Assembly (NCBI RefSeq): GCF_001427795.1
Contig: NZ_LMHJ01000001.1
Coordinates: forward strand, 543,773 to 607,772
Length of the DNA: 64,000 bases
Direction: 5' to 3'
DNA from: Nocardioides sp. Root682
GTDB lineage: Bacteria > Actinomycetota > Actinomycetes > Propionibacteriales > Nocardioidaceae
Below the pieces are notes generated by a model. The model saw nothing but the letters and a program-made list of their open reading frames with translations. It was not told the DNA's origin and did not search any database. This document shows, piece after piece, positions 41,249 to 50,138 of this stretch; the stretch's first letter is position 1; each line of letters begins with the position of its first letter. The translations under genes and the position numbers were made by a program.

Positions 41249-41249
41249 G

Positions 41250-42635
41250 TCACTTCCCTCCCAGGAGCAGGCCGAGCAGGTTGAGCTCCTGCTTCTCGCT
41301 GAGTCCGGTGGCACTGGCGCCCTTGGGCTGCAGGAGGCCGCCGACGAGACCGTTGAGTCCGTCCAGCAGCCCGCTCGCCGGTCCGTTCGGCGCCGGGTTC
41401 GCCGGGCTGGCCGGCGTGGGCGCCTTCCGGTTCGTGTCCGTCCCCGGCTTGCCGCCAGTCACCGGCAGCAGCCCCAGCAAGGTGTCCGGGTCCACCACGT
41501 AGTGGGCACGGAAGTAGTGGGACAGCCCGTCGTGACCGTTGGTGGTCAGTGCCCAGAACCGGATGTAGTCGAAGAGGTGGTCCCGGTTGCGGGTGAGTGC
41601 GCCGGTCAGCTGCTGAAGGCCTGTCGTGCTGGTGGCGAGCCCTCCCCCGGCCGCACGCACGTCCTTCGCGATCGGCGCGGCGGCGCGCAGCAGCTCGTCG
41701 GCCCTGCGCAGCACGGGCTCGGACGTCGCCAGCGCCGGGTCGAGCACGTCCGAGAACGCGCGCAGCTCCTCGGCCAGGTCCGGCAGCGCGTCGGTCAGCG
41801 GACGCAGCTCCTTGAGCGTCGGGGCGGTGTCGTCCGCCGCATTGCCCAGGTTGCCCAGCGTGGTGCGCAGCACCCGCAGGGTCCCGGGCAGCTTGTCCAG
41901 CGTGTGCTCGAGCTTGACCTGCCGCTCACGCACCGCGGTCAGCACCTTGTCGGAGGAGTCGACCAGCTGGTCCATCGCCTTGCCGTCACGGGTGGCGAGC
42001 GCGCTCGCCACCGGCTCGAAGTTGGTGATCAACCGGGCCAGCAGCTCGTTGTGCTCGTCGAGCACCGAAGCCATCGCGGTGGCGTCCTTGAGGCTCGGCG
42101 ACAGCAGCGCCAGCGCCTCGTCGACGTTCTCGCCGTTGCCCTGCATGCCCTCGCCGAGGGTGGTCACCAGCGCCCGGAGCCCGTCACCCGTGGGTTGGTC
42201 GACGGTGTTGAGCACCTCGTCGAGACCGACGGAGGTCGCGGTCTGCTCGACGGGGATCACCTCTCCCTCGGGCAGCAGCGGCGCGTCGGGACTCCCCCGG
42301 TCGAGGTCGACGTAGCGCTCGCCGAGCAGGCTCACCGGACGGATCGTGAGCCGGGCGTCCGCGTGGAGCGGCCGGGCCTCCGCGCCGAGGTCGAGGCCGA
42401 CCTCTGCCAGTCCGTCCCGGACGGTGAGGCTCTCGACGGAGCCCACGACGACGCCGTCGATCTTGACCTGGTTGCCCTCGACGAGCGGGGCTGCCGAGAG
42501 GAAGCGTGCGCGGACCAGGTCCGCGTCGTCGTCGCTGCCGATGCGCGTGGCGACACCCGCGACGCCGGCGGCGATGAGTACGGCGACCAGGGCGGCTCGG
42601 CCGACGTCGGTCAGGGCGTTCGTCCGGCCGTTCAT
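41250..42635 (-). CDS. mceB: MCE-family protein (MceB position)
   Basis: A 461-residue MCE protein, the longest of the six. Anchor helix about 13-31, MCE domain about 40-120 (FLSAAPLVEGNQVKIDGVVVG), helical rod to about 380, then a Pro/Gly-rich tail ending with KQELNLLGLLLGGK. The ATG at 42635 overlaps the MceA stop (ATGA). The reading frame is open much further upstream, over mceA, but homology begins here. Confidence 0.9.
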   Translation of the reverse strand: MNGRTNALTDVGRAALVAVLIAAGVAGVATRIGSDDDADLVRARFLSAAPLVEGNQVKIDGVVVGSVESLTVRDGLAEVGLDLGAEARPLHADARLTIRPVSLLGERYVDLDRGSPDAPLLPEGEVIPVEQTATSVGLDEVLNTVDQPTGDGLRALVTTLGEGMQGNGENVDEALALLSPSLKDATAMASVLDEHNELLARLITNFEPVASALATRDGKAMDQLVDSSDKVLTAVRERQVKLEHTLDKLPGTLRVLRTTLGNLGNAADDTAPTLKELRPLTDALPDLAEELRAFSDVLDPALATSEPVLRRADELLRAAAPIAKDVRAAGGGLATSTTGLQQLTGALTRNRDHLFDYIRFWALTTNGHDGLSHYFRAHYVVDPDTLLGLLPVTGGKPGTDTNRKAPTPASPANPAPNGPASGLLDGLNGLVGGLLQPKGASATGLSEKQELNLLGLLLGGK

Positions 42636-43885
42636 CGCATGCTGCTTCCGTAGGCGTCGGTCCACGGCTGTCCCACCGGGGAGCCGGGGTCCGGGGTCAG
42701 GTTCTGCGTCACGCCGGGCCCGGGCTTGCCGGTCGGGCTGGGGATGACGCTCTCGACGCCGGCCTGGATGAGGAACCGGGTGTAGTGGCCCTGGTTGTCG
42801 CGGTTGCCGGCGGCCGAGCCCCAGTTGGTGGCCCAGCCCGCGATCTCCGGCGTGTACGGCCGCAGGAAGTCGATCACCGGGGTGAGGCCGGTCATCGCGT
42901 CGTCGGCGTCGGGCGCGGTGGCCGTGCCCCCGTCGAGGAGGCCGGGGGTGATCCCGAGCAGCTGGGACAGCTGGTCCAGGGTCGGCCGGAGGTCGCCGAC
43001 GGTCGGGCGCAGGTCCTGCAGCAACGGACGCAGGTTGCGCGACACCGAGGTGAGGCTGCCCGTCGCGGGCGCCAGGTCCTCGAGCAACGGCAGGGTCACC
43101 TCGACCGTGCCCGGAACCCGGGCGAGTGTCGCGTCGGCCTTCTCCAGCACCGGCGGCAGCTTCTGCAGCGTGCTGCCGACGCTGCGCTCCTGGGCGGCGA
43201 TCGTGTCGGTCGCCGAAGCGAGCGAGCTGACGACCTGCTCGAGGCTCTCGCCGCGCGAGCCGAGGATCTCCATCGTCTGGTTGAACTGGGCGACGATCTG
43301 CTTGATCGCCTCGCCGTCGGTGTCGACCTCGCGCAGCACCGCGCCGAGCTCCTCGAGGGCCGGACCGGCCGCCCTGAGGCTGGCGTTGGCGTCCGCCTCG
43401 CGGCCGTCGAGGGTCTCCTGGAGCCGCCCGACGAGCGAGGACAGGTGCTTGCGGGTCGGCGCGTCGAGGGCCGACAGCACGGAGTCCAGCTCGACCGGCT
43501 CCCGCTGGACACCCGCGAGCATGGCCCCCTCGGGCAGCTCGGCGTTCTCGCCGGCTCCGTCGACCACCCGGACCAGGCGCTCCCCGAGCGCCGCCTTCCA
43601 CACGACCTCGACGGTGGCGCCGTCATGGAGCGGGCCGAACTCGTCGTCGAGGGACAGCTCGAGCTGCGCCCTGCCGTCCTTGACCTCGATGCCCGTGACG
43701 CTGCCGGCCTCGTAGCCGTCGTACATCACCGAGCTGCCGACGAACAGGTTGCCCGCGTTGGGGATCACCGCGCTGACGCGGTAGCCGTCACGCTGGTCGA
43801 GCGTCACGACGGCGCCACCGACCAGGGCGATCCCGAGGATGCCGATCGCGAGGCCGGGTCGGACCTTCAGCCGGGGCCGACTCAT
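42632..43885 (-). CDS. mceA: MCE-family protein (MceA position)
   Basis: A 417-residue MCE protein with anchor helix (about 10-29), MCE domain (about 35-115, SAVIPNAGNLFVGSSVMYDGYEAG) and a rod of helices (about 135-320). The C-terminal part includes YTPEIAGWATNWGSAAGNRDNQGHY in two halves, a segment seen in MceA-type proteins. The ATG at 43885 shares one base with the MceG stop (TGATG). Confidence 0.9.
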   Translation of the reverse strand: MSRPRLKVRPGLAIGILGIALVGGAVVTLDQRDGYRVSAVIPNAGNLFVGSSVMYDGYEAGSVTGIEVKDGRAQLELSLDDEFGPLHDGATVEVVWKAALGERLVRVVDGAGENAELPEGAMLAGVQREPVELDSVLSALDAPTRKHLSSLVGRLQETLDGREADANASLRAAGPALEELGAVLREVDTDGEAIKQIVAQFNQTMEILGSRGESLEQVVSSLASATDTIAAQERSVGSTLQKLPPVLEKADATLARVPGTVEVTLPLLEDLAPATGSLTSVSRNLRPLLQDLRPTVGDLRPTLDQLSQLLGITPGLLDGGTATAPDADDAMTGLTPVIDFLRPYTPEIAGWATNWGSAAGNRDNQGHYTRFLIQAGVESVIPSPTGKPGPGVTQNLTPDPGSPVGQPWTDAYGSSMR

Positions 43886-44706
43886 CAGTCCATCCCCAGG
43901 GGGCCGGCGGAGTCGCCCGCCAGGAACTGCCGGACGAAGGGGTCCTCCGAGTTGAACGCGGCGTCGGCGTCGCTGTAGTGGACGGCCTTGCCCTTCCAGA
44001 TGACGCCGACGTAGTCGCTGACCTTGCGGGCCGTCCGGATGTCGTGGGTGACCACCAGGTAGGTGCCCTTGTGGCGCTCGTGCATGTCGAGGATGACGTC
44101 GTTGAGCAGGCTCGTGCGCACAGGATCCAGGCCGGAGTCGGGCTCGTCGAAGAGGACGATGTCGGGGTCCAGGATGAGCGCGCGGGCGAAACCGGCCCGC
44201 TTGCGCATGCCGCCCGACACCTCGCTGGGCAGCTTCGCCGCGGCCCCCTCCAGGCCCACCTCCGCGAGCCGGTCCATCACCATGTCGCGCACCAGTGCCT
44301 CGGGGGTGTCCGTGTGCTTGCGCAACGGGAAGGCCACGTTGTCGAAGATGTTCATCGACCCGAACAGCGCGCCGTCCTGGAACAGCACACCGAAGCGCTT
44401 GCGCAGCTCGTAGCGCTCGGGCTTGCTGATGTTCCAGATGTCCTGGCCGAAGATCAGGACCTCGCCCTCGTCGGGCTCGAGGAGCCCCACCAGGTGCTTG
44501 ATCAGGACGCTCTTCCCCGTTCCGGACGGACCGAGGATGGTCGTGATCGCGTTGTCCACGAAGTTCAGGTCGAGGCCGGTGAGGATGTCGTACGGCCCGA
44601 AGCTCTTGTGGACGTTGCGGACCTCCATCGAGTGCTGGTTGCCGGACGCCCCGGGAGCGGTGTTCATGGCGGTGTTCACTGCGGTGCTGGGAGCAAGGGT
44701 GGTCAT
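43885..44706 (-). CDS. mceG: MceG/MlaF-type ABC ATPase
   Basis: A 273-residue ABC ATPase for MCE lipid transport (Mkl/MlaF class): Walker A GPSGTGKSV (about 59-67), signature EVSGGMRKRAGFARAL, Walker B DIVLFDEPDSGLDP and VVTHDIRTA. The MRKR after the signature is typical of MlaF/MceG. In Mycobacterium tuberculosis this ATPase is encoded away from the mce operons; here it sits between the YrbE and MCE genes, so each component is in one transcript. The N-terminal 26 residues are low complexity. Confidence 0.92.
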   Translation of the reverse strand: MTTLAPSTAVNTAMNTAPGASGNQHSMEVRNVHKSFGPYDILTGLDLNFVDNAITTILGPSGTGKSVLIKHLVGLLEPDEGEVLIFGQDIWNISKPERYELRKRFGVLFQDGALFGSMNIFDNVAFPLRKHTDTPEALVRDMVMDRLAEVGLEGAAAKLPSEVSGGMRKRAGFARALILDPDIVLFDEPDSGLDPVRTSLLNDVILDMHERHKGTYLVVTHDIRTARKVSDYVGVIWKGKAVHYSDADAAFNSEDPFVRQFLAGDSAGPLGMD

Positions 44707-44745
44707 GACGAGTTCCTCTGCGGGAGGTGCGGACGGGAGCGTGCG

Positions 44746-45609
44746 CTAGTTGCCGATGGGTGCATTCGGTGAGAGGCCCCAGAAGAGCTGGGTCCCGAGG
44801 GCGCCGATCATGTGGATCAGCACCATGTTCAGGACCATGGATCTGGCGGTGTTCTTGCCGACCTCGACCGATCCCCCGCGCACCGTGTAGCCGTAGTAAC
44901 AGGCCACGAACACGATGGCTGTCCCCATGGTCATCCCCTTGACCATGGAGAAGAGGAAGTCGAGCGGGTTCTGGTAGAGCCAGAAGATGTACATGTGGCC
45001 CCCGGGCGAGACGCCACCGACGTAGTAGACGGTCACCAGGATCTCGCCGAGCGACATCATCCCCAGGCTGACGGCGTACAGGAACGGCATGGACAGCCAG
45101 GCCGCCACGACGCGGGTACCGACGAGATAGCTGCGCGAGTCGACCCCCATCACCTCGAGGGCGTCCACCTCCTCGGCGATCCGCATCGAGCCGATCTCCG
45201 CGACCAGGCCACAGCCGATCTTGGCGGCGAGGATGTAGCCCCACATGTAGGGCACCAGCTCGCGGACCGCGCACCAGGCGTTGAAGATGCCGGAGTAGAT
45301 CGGTGCCCCGACCTGCTTGAGCGTGTAGATCGCCTCGGTCCCGCACATCGTCCCCATGACGAACTGCATGGCCCAGATGATCAGCGCGCTCGACAACACG
45401 AGGATCGCGGCCTGGCGGACCACCTCGGTCCAGTGGGCGCGCACCTCGGGAAGGCTGCGCGTCACCTGCCAGGAGAAGCGGAGGATCTCGCCACCGGTCG
45501 TGAGTGCCGCACGCACCGAGGCAGCGGCGCTCGACAGCGAGATCTCGCTGTCCTGCGGCGTCGGGGCGCTGGGGCGGTCAGCGCGCGGGCGCTCGGGAGT
45601 CGTCGTCAT
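44746..45609 (-). CDS. yrbEB: YrbE/MlaE-type permease B
   Basis: A 287-residue MlaE-family permease with five to six membrane helices. The conserved cytoplasmic segment reads GLVAEIGSMRIAEEVDALEVMGVDS and contacts the ATPase. An acidic N-terminal tail of about 30 residues precedes an amphipathic helix. It pairs with the preceding permease to form the membrane core of the Mce transporter. 39 bp separate it from mceG. Confidence 0.92.
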   Translation of the reverse strand: MTTTPERPRADRPSAPTPQDSEISLSSAAASVRAALTTGGEILRFSWQVTRSLPEVRAHWTEVVRQAAILVLSSALIIWAMQFVMGTMCGTEAIYTLKQVGAPIYSGIFNAWCAVRELVPYMWGYILAAKIGCGLVAEIGSMRIAEEVDALEVMGVDSRSYLVGTRVVAAWLSMPFLYAVSLGMMSLGEILVTVYYVGGVSPGGHMYIFWLYQNPLDFLFSMVKGMTMGTAIVFVACYYGYTVRGGSVEVGKNTARSMVLNMVLIHMIGALGTQLFWGLSPNAPIGN

Positions 45610-45619
45610 CGCGGGCGCC

Positions 45620-46435
45620 CTACTTGAAGACCTGGATGTCGGGGTTGAGCCCGAGCAGGATGTTGGTGAAGACGACGTTCACGACCCAGATCAGGGCGAA
45701 CGCGATGACCACCGCCTGGTTGACAGCACGGCCCACGCCGATCGCCCCACCCTTGGCGTACATGCCCTTGTAGCAGCAGACGACGCCGATGATCAGGCCG
45801 AACAGGGTGGTCTTGACGACGCTGCCCCAGATGTCCGGTGTGGTCAGGTTGGCGAACAGGCTGTTGTAGAACGCCCACGGGTTCGCACCGAGGATCGGTA
45901 CGGCGGCGATGAACCCGCCGAGGAGGCCGAAGCAGAGCGCGATGATGTCCAGCAGGCCGGTGATGATCGTGACCGCGACGATGCGCGGCAGCGCCAGCGC
46001 CCGGATCGGGTCGACGCCGAGCACCTCCATCGCGTCGATCTCGTCACGGATCCGGCGGGCGCCGAGGTCGGCGGTGATCGCCGAGCCGACGACGCCGGCG
46101 ACGACCATCGCGTTCACCCACGGGGCGAACTCACGGATGCTGGCCATGATGAAGAAGGAGCCCAGTCGCTCGGGCATCCCGAACAGGGCGTAGATGTTGC
46201 CGCCCTGCAGTCCGGGGGCGCCGAGCCCGAAGAACGTGCACGACACGGCCATCGGGATCCAGCACTGCTTGAGGATCTGGAACATCTGGTCGACGGTGTC
46301 GCGCCAGTAGTCCCACGGTCCGCGGACCGCCATCCAGATGACGGAGCCCCCGAGCCGGGTCATCTCGCCCAGCTCGGTGACACCGGCTGCGAGAGTCCCT
46401 GGAGCGGGTGCAGTCCTGCGTGTCGCATTCCCCAT
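45620..46435 (-). CDS. yrbEA: YrbE/MlaE-type permease A
   Basis: A 271-residue MlaE-family permease, first gene of the Mce operon. Conserved loop: SAITADLGARRIRDEIDAMEVLGVDPI. The ATG at 46435 is chosen; a TTG at 46474 would add 13 residues without homology. The last helix motif AVVIAFALIWVVNVVFTNILLG is typical. Ten bases separate it from yrbEB. The inverted repeat at 46495-46509 is a candidate operator for the whole operon. Confidence 0.9.
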   Translation of the reverse strand: MGNATRRTAPAPGTLAAGVTELGEMTRLGGSVIWMAVRGPWDYWRDTVDQMFQILKQCWIPMAVSCTFFGLGAPGLQGGNIYALFGMPERLGSFFIMASIREFAPWVNAMVVAGVVGSAITADLGARRIRDEIDAMEVLGVDPIRALALPRIVAVTIITGLLDIIALCFGLLGGFIAAVPILGANPWAFYNSLFANLTTPDIWGSVVKTTLFGLIIGVVCCYKGMYAKGGAIGVGRAVNQAVVIAFALIWVVNVVFTNILLGLNPDIQVFK

Positions 46436-46494
46436 GAATGGTTCACCGCCTGCCTCGGTTGAAGTCGTGCTCAACCTCTCAGCGACGTGTGACG

Positions 46495-46509
46495 GGTGAC
46501 ATGGTCACC
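46495..46509 (-). promoter_or_regulatory. Inverted repeat upstream of the mce operon
   Basis: GGTGAC-ATG-GTCACC, a perfect 6-bp inverted repeat with 3-bp spacer, lies 60 bp before the first permease start and also in front of the divergent 46585 gene. GntR/FadR-type repressors control mce operons in mycobacteria; whether one binds here is inference. Confidence 0.5.
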
Positions 46510-46571
46510 GCTGACAAAAAGCCCGGCACGCTTTGTGGACTGCTGGCAAGGCCGTCCCGGACGTCCTGACC

Positions 46572-46577
46572 TAGCGT
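46572..46577 (+). promoter_or_regulatory. -10 element of leaderless gene at 46585
   Basis: TAGCGT, 7 nt before the ATG at 46585. No Shine-Dalgarno sequence. Confidence 0.55.
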
Positions 46578-46584
46578 CGAGGAC

Positions 46585-47046
46585 ATGCCGGAGACCTCAC
46601 GAAAGAACGCGCCCGTGCCCGCGCCCGTGGCCCGGATCGACTTCCCCAGCGCGGTTCGTGGCGCGTCGACGGGGTTCAGCATCCTGCTCATCGGCGGCTT
46701 CCTCGCCCCGATGCTGACCCTGGTCTCCACCCTGGCCGCCGCTGTGTGGCTGGGCGGCGTCGCGGTGGTCTCCTTCGCGATCGCGGCACGACACAGCCAG
46801 CGGGCCGGGATCCCCGCACTGCACGGGATCTTCGCCGCCCTCCTCGCCTACGCGCTGGTGCTCCCGCTGCTGCTGCCGTTCGAGCAGGGCCGCGACGTGC
46901 GACAGATCGCGCAGACCATGCTGACCGCCGTCATGGTCGGCGCGATCACCGGAGCCGTGGCGGCACGTCGTGTTGTCCCGAGCAGCCAAAGCCGCGGCCG
47001 GACTCTGGTGCGGCGAACCGGTCCGGCGCGTCGCGTCAGTACCTAG
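46585..47046 (+). CDS. Small membrane protein divergent from the mce operon
   Basis: A 153-residue protein with about four membrane helices (roughly 28-50, 55-70, 78-98 and 110-130) and a basic C-terminal tail. No family was recognised. It is divergent from the Mce operon across 110 bp and is leaderless. Its stop codon TAG is also part of a TAGCGT sequence that could be the -10 box of the following SDR gene. Confidence 0.65.
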   Translation: MPETSRKNAPVPAPVARIDFPSAVRGASTGFSILLIGGFLAPMLTLVSTLAAAVWLGGVAVVSFAIAARHSQRAGIPALHGIFAALLAYALVLPLLLPFEQGRDVRQIAQTMLTAVMVGAITGAVAARRVVPSSQSRGRTLVRRTGPARRVST

Positions 47047-47087
47047 CGTGCGGGTCGGACCATCCGACCACCCCAGGAGTGAACGCC

Positions 47088-47846
47088 ATGACTGCACCCG
47101 TCGCCATCGTCACCGGATCCGCGAAGGGCATCGGCCTCAGCATCGCCCGCGAGCTCACCGGACGCGGCTACCGCGTGGTGGTCTCCGACATCAACGCCAG
47201 TGACGCCGAGGTGGCCGCCAAGGAGCTGGACGGCGCGATCGCCGTGCCCTGCGACGTCCGTGACGAGGACCAGGTGAAGGCCCTGGTGGCGGACACCGTC
47301 GCCCATCACGGCCGCCTCGACCTGATGGTGCCCAACGCCGGCATCGGCATCGTGTCCCCGATCCTCGAGACCGACCTGGCCACCTGGCGGCAGGTGACGT
47401 CGGTCAACCTCGACGGCGTCTTCCTGTCACTGCGCTGGGCAGCTCCGGCGATCATCGCCTCGGGCGGCGGATCGATCGTCAACCTCGCCTCCGTGAGCGG
47501 CACCACCGGCACCCCGCTCATCGCGTCCTACGCTGCCGCCAAGGCCGCCGTCATCAACCTGACCAAGACGGCCGCGATGGAGTTGCGCCCCCACGGGGTG
47601 CGGGTCAACGCCGTCCTGCCCGGCTTCATCGGTACCGACCTGGTGTCCGACGCGGCGCCCGAGTTCGAACGTCACCTCGGCCTCGAGGCCGGCGCGTTCG
47701 GCCAGGTGATCGAGGCCAAGCAGGGCCGCTTCGGCGCACCCGACGACGTCGCGCGGGCGGTGGCGTTCCTCGCCGACGCCGAGCAGACCTGGGTGACCGG
47801 CACGGCGTTCACCCTCGACGGCGGGCTGACGTCCAGCCTGATCTGA
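47088..47846 (+). CDS. Short-chain dehydrogenase/reductase
   Basis: A 252-residue classical SDR: TGSAKGIGLSIAREL (cofactor loop), NAGIGI, the catalytic Ser of NLASVSG and the Y-x-x-x-K pair in SYAAAKAAVINLTK, then GFIGTDL and the C-terminal GTAFTLDGG. Asp at the end of beta-2 (VSDINASD) favours NAD(H). Substrate unknown. The ATG at 47088 has AGGAG 8 nt upstream. It reduces or oxidises a hydroxyl or keto group. Confidence 0.9.
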   Translation: MTAPVAIVTGSAKGIGLSIARELTGRGYRVVVSDINASDAEVAAKELDGAIAVPCDVRDEDQVKALVADTVAHHGRLDLMVPNAGIGIVSPILETDLATWRQVTSVNLDGVFLSLRWAAPAIIASGGGSIVNLASVSGTTGTPLIASYAAAKAAVINLTKTAAMELRPHGVRVNAVLPGFIGTDLVSDAAPEFERHLGLEAGAFGQVIEAKQGRFGAPDDVARAVAFLADAEQTWVTGTAFTLDGGLTSSLI

Positions 47847-47886
47847 CGGCTGCACTCCCTCGGGGTCGCCGTGCCACGATGAGACG

Positions 47887-49227
47887 GTGACGCCGACGAT
47901 CCTGTGGTTCCGCCGGGACCTGCGCCTCGGCGATCACCCGGCCCTGCTGGCGGCCGCGGAGACCGGGCCGGTGCTGCCGGTCTTCGTCCTGGACGAGGTG
48001 CTGCTGGGCTCCGCCGGCCCCGTCCGGACAGCGTTCCTGCACGCCTCGCTCAGCGCCCTCGACGCCAACCTGCGCCGCCATGGCCCCGGCCTCGTCGTAC
48101 GCACGGGGCGACCCGCCACCGTGCTCGCCGACCTGGTCCGGGAGACGGGCGCCCGGGAGGTCCACGTCAGCGCCGACTTCGGCCCGTACGGCGCCCGCCG
48201 GGACCAGCAGGTCGAGGAGTCCCTCGACGTGCCGCTGGTCCGGACCGGTTCGCCGTACGCCGTCGCGCCCGGCCGCCTCACCACCGGCGCCGGCCAGCCG
48301 TACCGCGTGTTCACACCGTTCCACCGCGCCTGGGTCGAGCACGGCTGGCGCGCTCCGGCCGACTCCGATCCGGCCGCCGTCGACTGGGTCGGCGCCCCGG
48401 GCGAGGAGATCCCCGCGGCCACGACCGGGATCGCGCTGCCGGAGGCCGGAGAAGGACCGGCCCTGCAGCGCTGGCGCGACTTCGTCGGCACGCCGTACGA
48501 CGACATCCGCGACCGCCCGGACCTGGACGAGACCTCGCGCCTGTCGACCGCCCTGCGCTGGGGCGCCATCCACCCCCGCACCCTGCTGGCGGACCTGGAC
48601 GCACGCAACCCCCACGACGCGGTGTTCCGCAAGGAGCTGGCGTGGCGGGAGTTCTACGCGTCGGTGCTGCACGCGTGGCCGGAGTCGGCCCGCGACTACT
48701 TCCGCCCCGAGCTCAAGGACCTGCCTTACGTCACCGGCAGGGAGCTGCGGCGCCGCCTCGAGGCCTGGGCCGCGGGCGAGACCGGCTTCCCCATCGTCGA
48801 CGCGGGGATGCGGCAGCTGCTGGCCGAGGGGTGGATGCACAACAGGGTGCGGATGATCGTGGCGTCGTTCCTGGTCAAGGACCTGCAGGTCGAGTGGCAG
48901 CACGGCGCGGCCCACTTCATGGCGCACCTCGTGGACGGCGACGTCGCGAGCAACCAGCACAACTGGCAGTGGGTGGCCGGGTGCGGCACCGACGCGGCGC
49001 CGTACTTCCGGATCTTCAACCCGATCACCCAGGGCGAGAAGTTCGACCCGGAGGGCGACTACATCCGCCGCTGGGTGCCCGAGCTCGCCGAACTCCCGAC
49101 TCCGGCAATCCACCGCCCCTGGCGCTCCGAACCACCCCCGGGCTATCCCGAGCCGATGGTCGACCATGCCGTCCAGCGCAACGAGGCGCTGGCGGCGTAC
49201 CAACTGATCCGAGGGCAACGCACATGA
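47887..49227 (+). CDS. phr: Deoxyribodipyrimidine photolyase
   Basis: A 446-residue CPD photolyase of class I. N-terminal antenna domain: ILWFRRDLRLGDHPAL. The FAD domain carries KELAWREFYASVLHAW, the GETGFPIVDAGMRQLLAEGWMHNRVRM region (read in two parts) and DVASNQHNWQWVAGCGTDAAPY in two parts, with the Trp residues of the electron chain. It repairs UV-induced pyrimidine dimers with blue light. GTG start with a CACGAT box 6 nt upstream, possibly leaderless. The next gene starts within its stop (ATGA). Confidence 0.93.
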   Translation: MTPTILWFRRDLRLGDHPALLAAAETGPVLPVFVLDEVLLGSAGPVRTAFLHASLSALDANLRRHGPGLVVRTGRPATVLADLVRETGAREVHVSADFGPYGARRDQQVEESLDVPLVRTGSPYAVAPGRLTTGAGQPYRVFTPFHRAWVEHGWRAPADSDPAAVDWVGAPGEEIPAATTGIALPEAGEGPALQRWRDFVGTPYDDIRDRPDLDETSRLSTALRWGAIHPRTLLADLDARNPHDAVFRKELAWREFYASVLHAWPESARDYFRPELKDLPYVTGRELRRRLEAWAAGETGFPIVDAGMRQLLAEGWMHNRVRMIVASFLVKDLQVEWQHGAAHFMAHLVDGDVASNQHNWQWVAGCGTDAAPYFRIFNPITQGEKFDPEGDYIRRWVPELAELPTPAIHRPWRSEPPPGYPEPMVDHAVQRNEALAAYQLIRGQRT

Positions 49228-49856
49228 CCGACGCGCCAGCGTTCACCGACATCCGTCTGCCGAAGGAACCGCGCGCCATCGCGCTGGTCCTGCACGGCGG
49301 GGCCGAGACGGGCACGGCGCCGGTGGACGCGCGCAGCCTCTCGTGGCGCCGCGGCCGCGTGCTCACCCGCCACCTCGCTCCCGCGTTGAAGGCGGACGGG
49401 ATCGGCCTGATGATGCTGCGCTACCGGGTCAAGGGCTGGAACGCCCGGCCCGGCGCGCTGCCGGACCCGGTGCCGGACGCACGGTGGGCGCTCGACGAGA
49501 TCCGGCGCCTGCACGACCTCCCGGTCGTGATCGTGGGTCACTCGATGGGCGCCCGCACGGCCGTCGCCGTGGCCGACGACCCGTCGGTGCGTGGGGTGGT
49601 CGCCCTGGCCCCGTGGTTCCCGAAGGACGAGCCGGTCGACGCGCTGGCCGGCAAGGTGCTGCACGCCGCGCACGGCCGGAGCGACCGGATCACCTCCGCC
49701 AAGGCGACCATCCGGTACGTCGAGCGAGCCGGCGTCGTCACGAAGGAAGCGACCTTCGTCGACATGGGTCCGGTGGGCCACTACCTGCTGCGGCAGTCGC
49801 GCCTGTGGAACCTGGTCGCGACGCGCGCCGTACGCGAGACGCTCCTGGACCTCTGA
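49224..49856 (+). CDS. Alpha/beta hydrolase
   Basis: A 210-residue alpha/beta hydrolase: ALVLHGGAE after strand 3 (oxyanion region), the nucleophile elbow GHSMG (Ser near 105), and a late His in GPVGHYLL. A short form without a lid. It may act on esters or as a dienelactone-hydrolase-like enzyme. It overlaps the photolyase stop (ATGA), so both are translated together, though no shared pathway is evident. Confidence 0.83.
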   Translation: MTDAPAFTDIRLPKEPRAIALVLHGGAETGTAPVDARSLSWRRGRVLTRHLAPALKADGIGLMMLRYRVKGWNARPGALPDPVPDARWALDEIRRLHDLPVVIVGHSMGARTAVAVADDPSVRGVVALAPWFPKDEPVDALAGKVLHAAHGRSDRITSAKATIRYVERAGVVTKEATFVDMGPVGHYLLRQSRLWNLVATRAVRETLLDL

Positions 49857-49877
49857 GCGACCGGTTCGGCCAAGGGT

Positions 49878-50138
49878 TCAGGCGAGCGCCAGGAAGACCT
49901 TCTCCAGCTTCTTGGCGTCGACGCTCTCCGGGCCGCCCTCCGCGAGGCACTTCTGCAGTCCTGTGGACACGAGGGCGTAACCGCCGCGGCTGATCGCCTT
50001 GTTCACGGCGGCGAGCTGGAGCAGCGCTGCCTCGCAGTCGGCGCCCTCCTCGAGCATCCGGATCACCGAGGCCAGGTGGCCGTTCGCGCGTTTCAGGCGC
50101 GTGATGATCGCCTTGATCTCCTCAGGCTCCAGCTGCAT
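49878..50138 (-). CDS. CsoR/CstR-family repressor lacking the copper-ligand His
   Basis: An 86-residue DUF156 repressor, all helical. Cys35 (GADCEA) and Cys64 (LQKCLA) match the two conserved cysteines of the family, but position 60, His in Cu(I)-sensing CsoR (four residues before the second Cys), is Gly. CstR-type persulfide sensors share this Cys-Cys pattern without His. This suggests it senses sulfane sulfur or another thiol-reactive signal rather than copper. It follows DUF302 with a 17-nt overlap and very likely binds the two C6G6 operators of this regulon. Confidence 0.85.
   Translation of the reverse strand: MQLEPEEIKAIITRLKRANGHLASVIRMLEEGADCEAALLQLAAVNKAISRGGYALVSTGLQKCLAEGGPESVDAKKLEKVFLALA

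Noticed and set aside
42632..45346. 904-codon open frame covering mceA, mceG and part of yrbEB
   Set aside because: The frame stays open by GC bias, but only the part from 43885 is homologous to MCE proteins; the rest is a shadow of mceG and yrbEB.
49878..50138. Copper-sensing CsoR
   Set aside because: The His ligand four residues before the second Cys is replaced by Gly, and no copper ATPase or chaperone gene is near.
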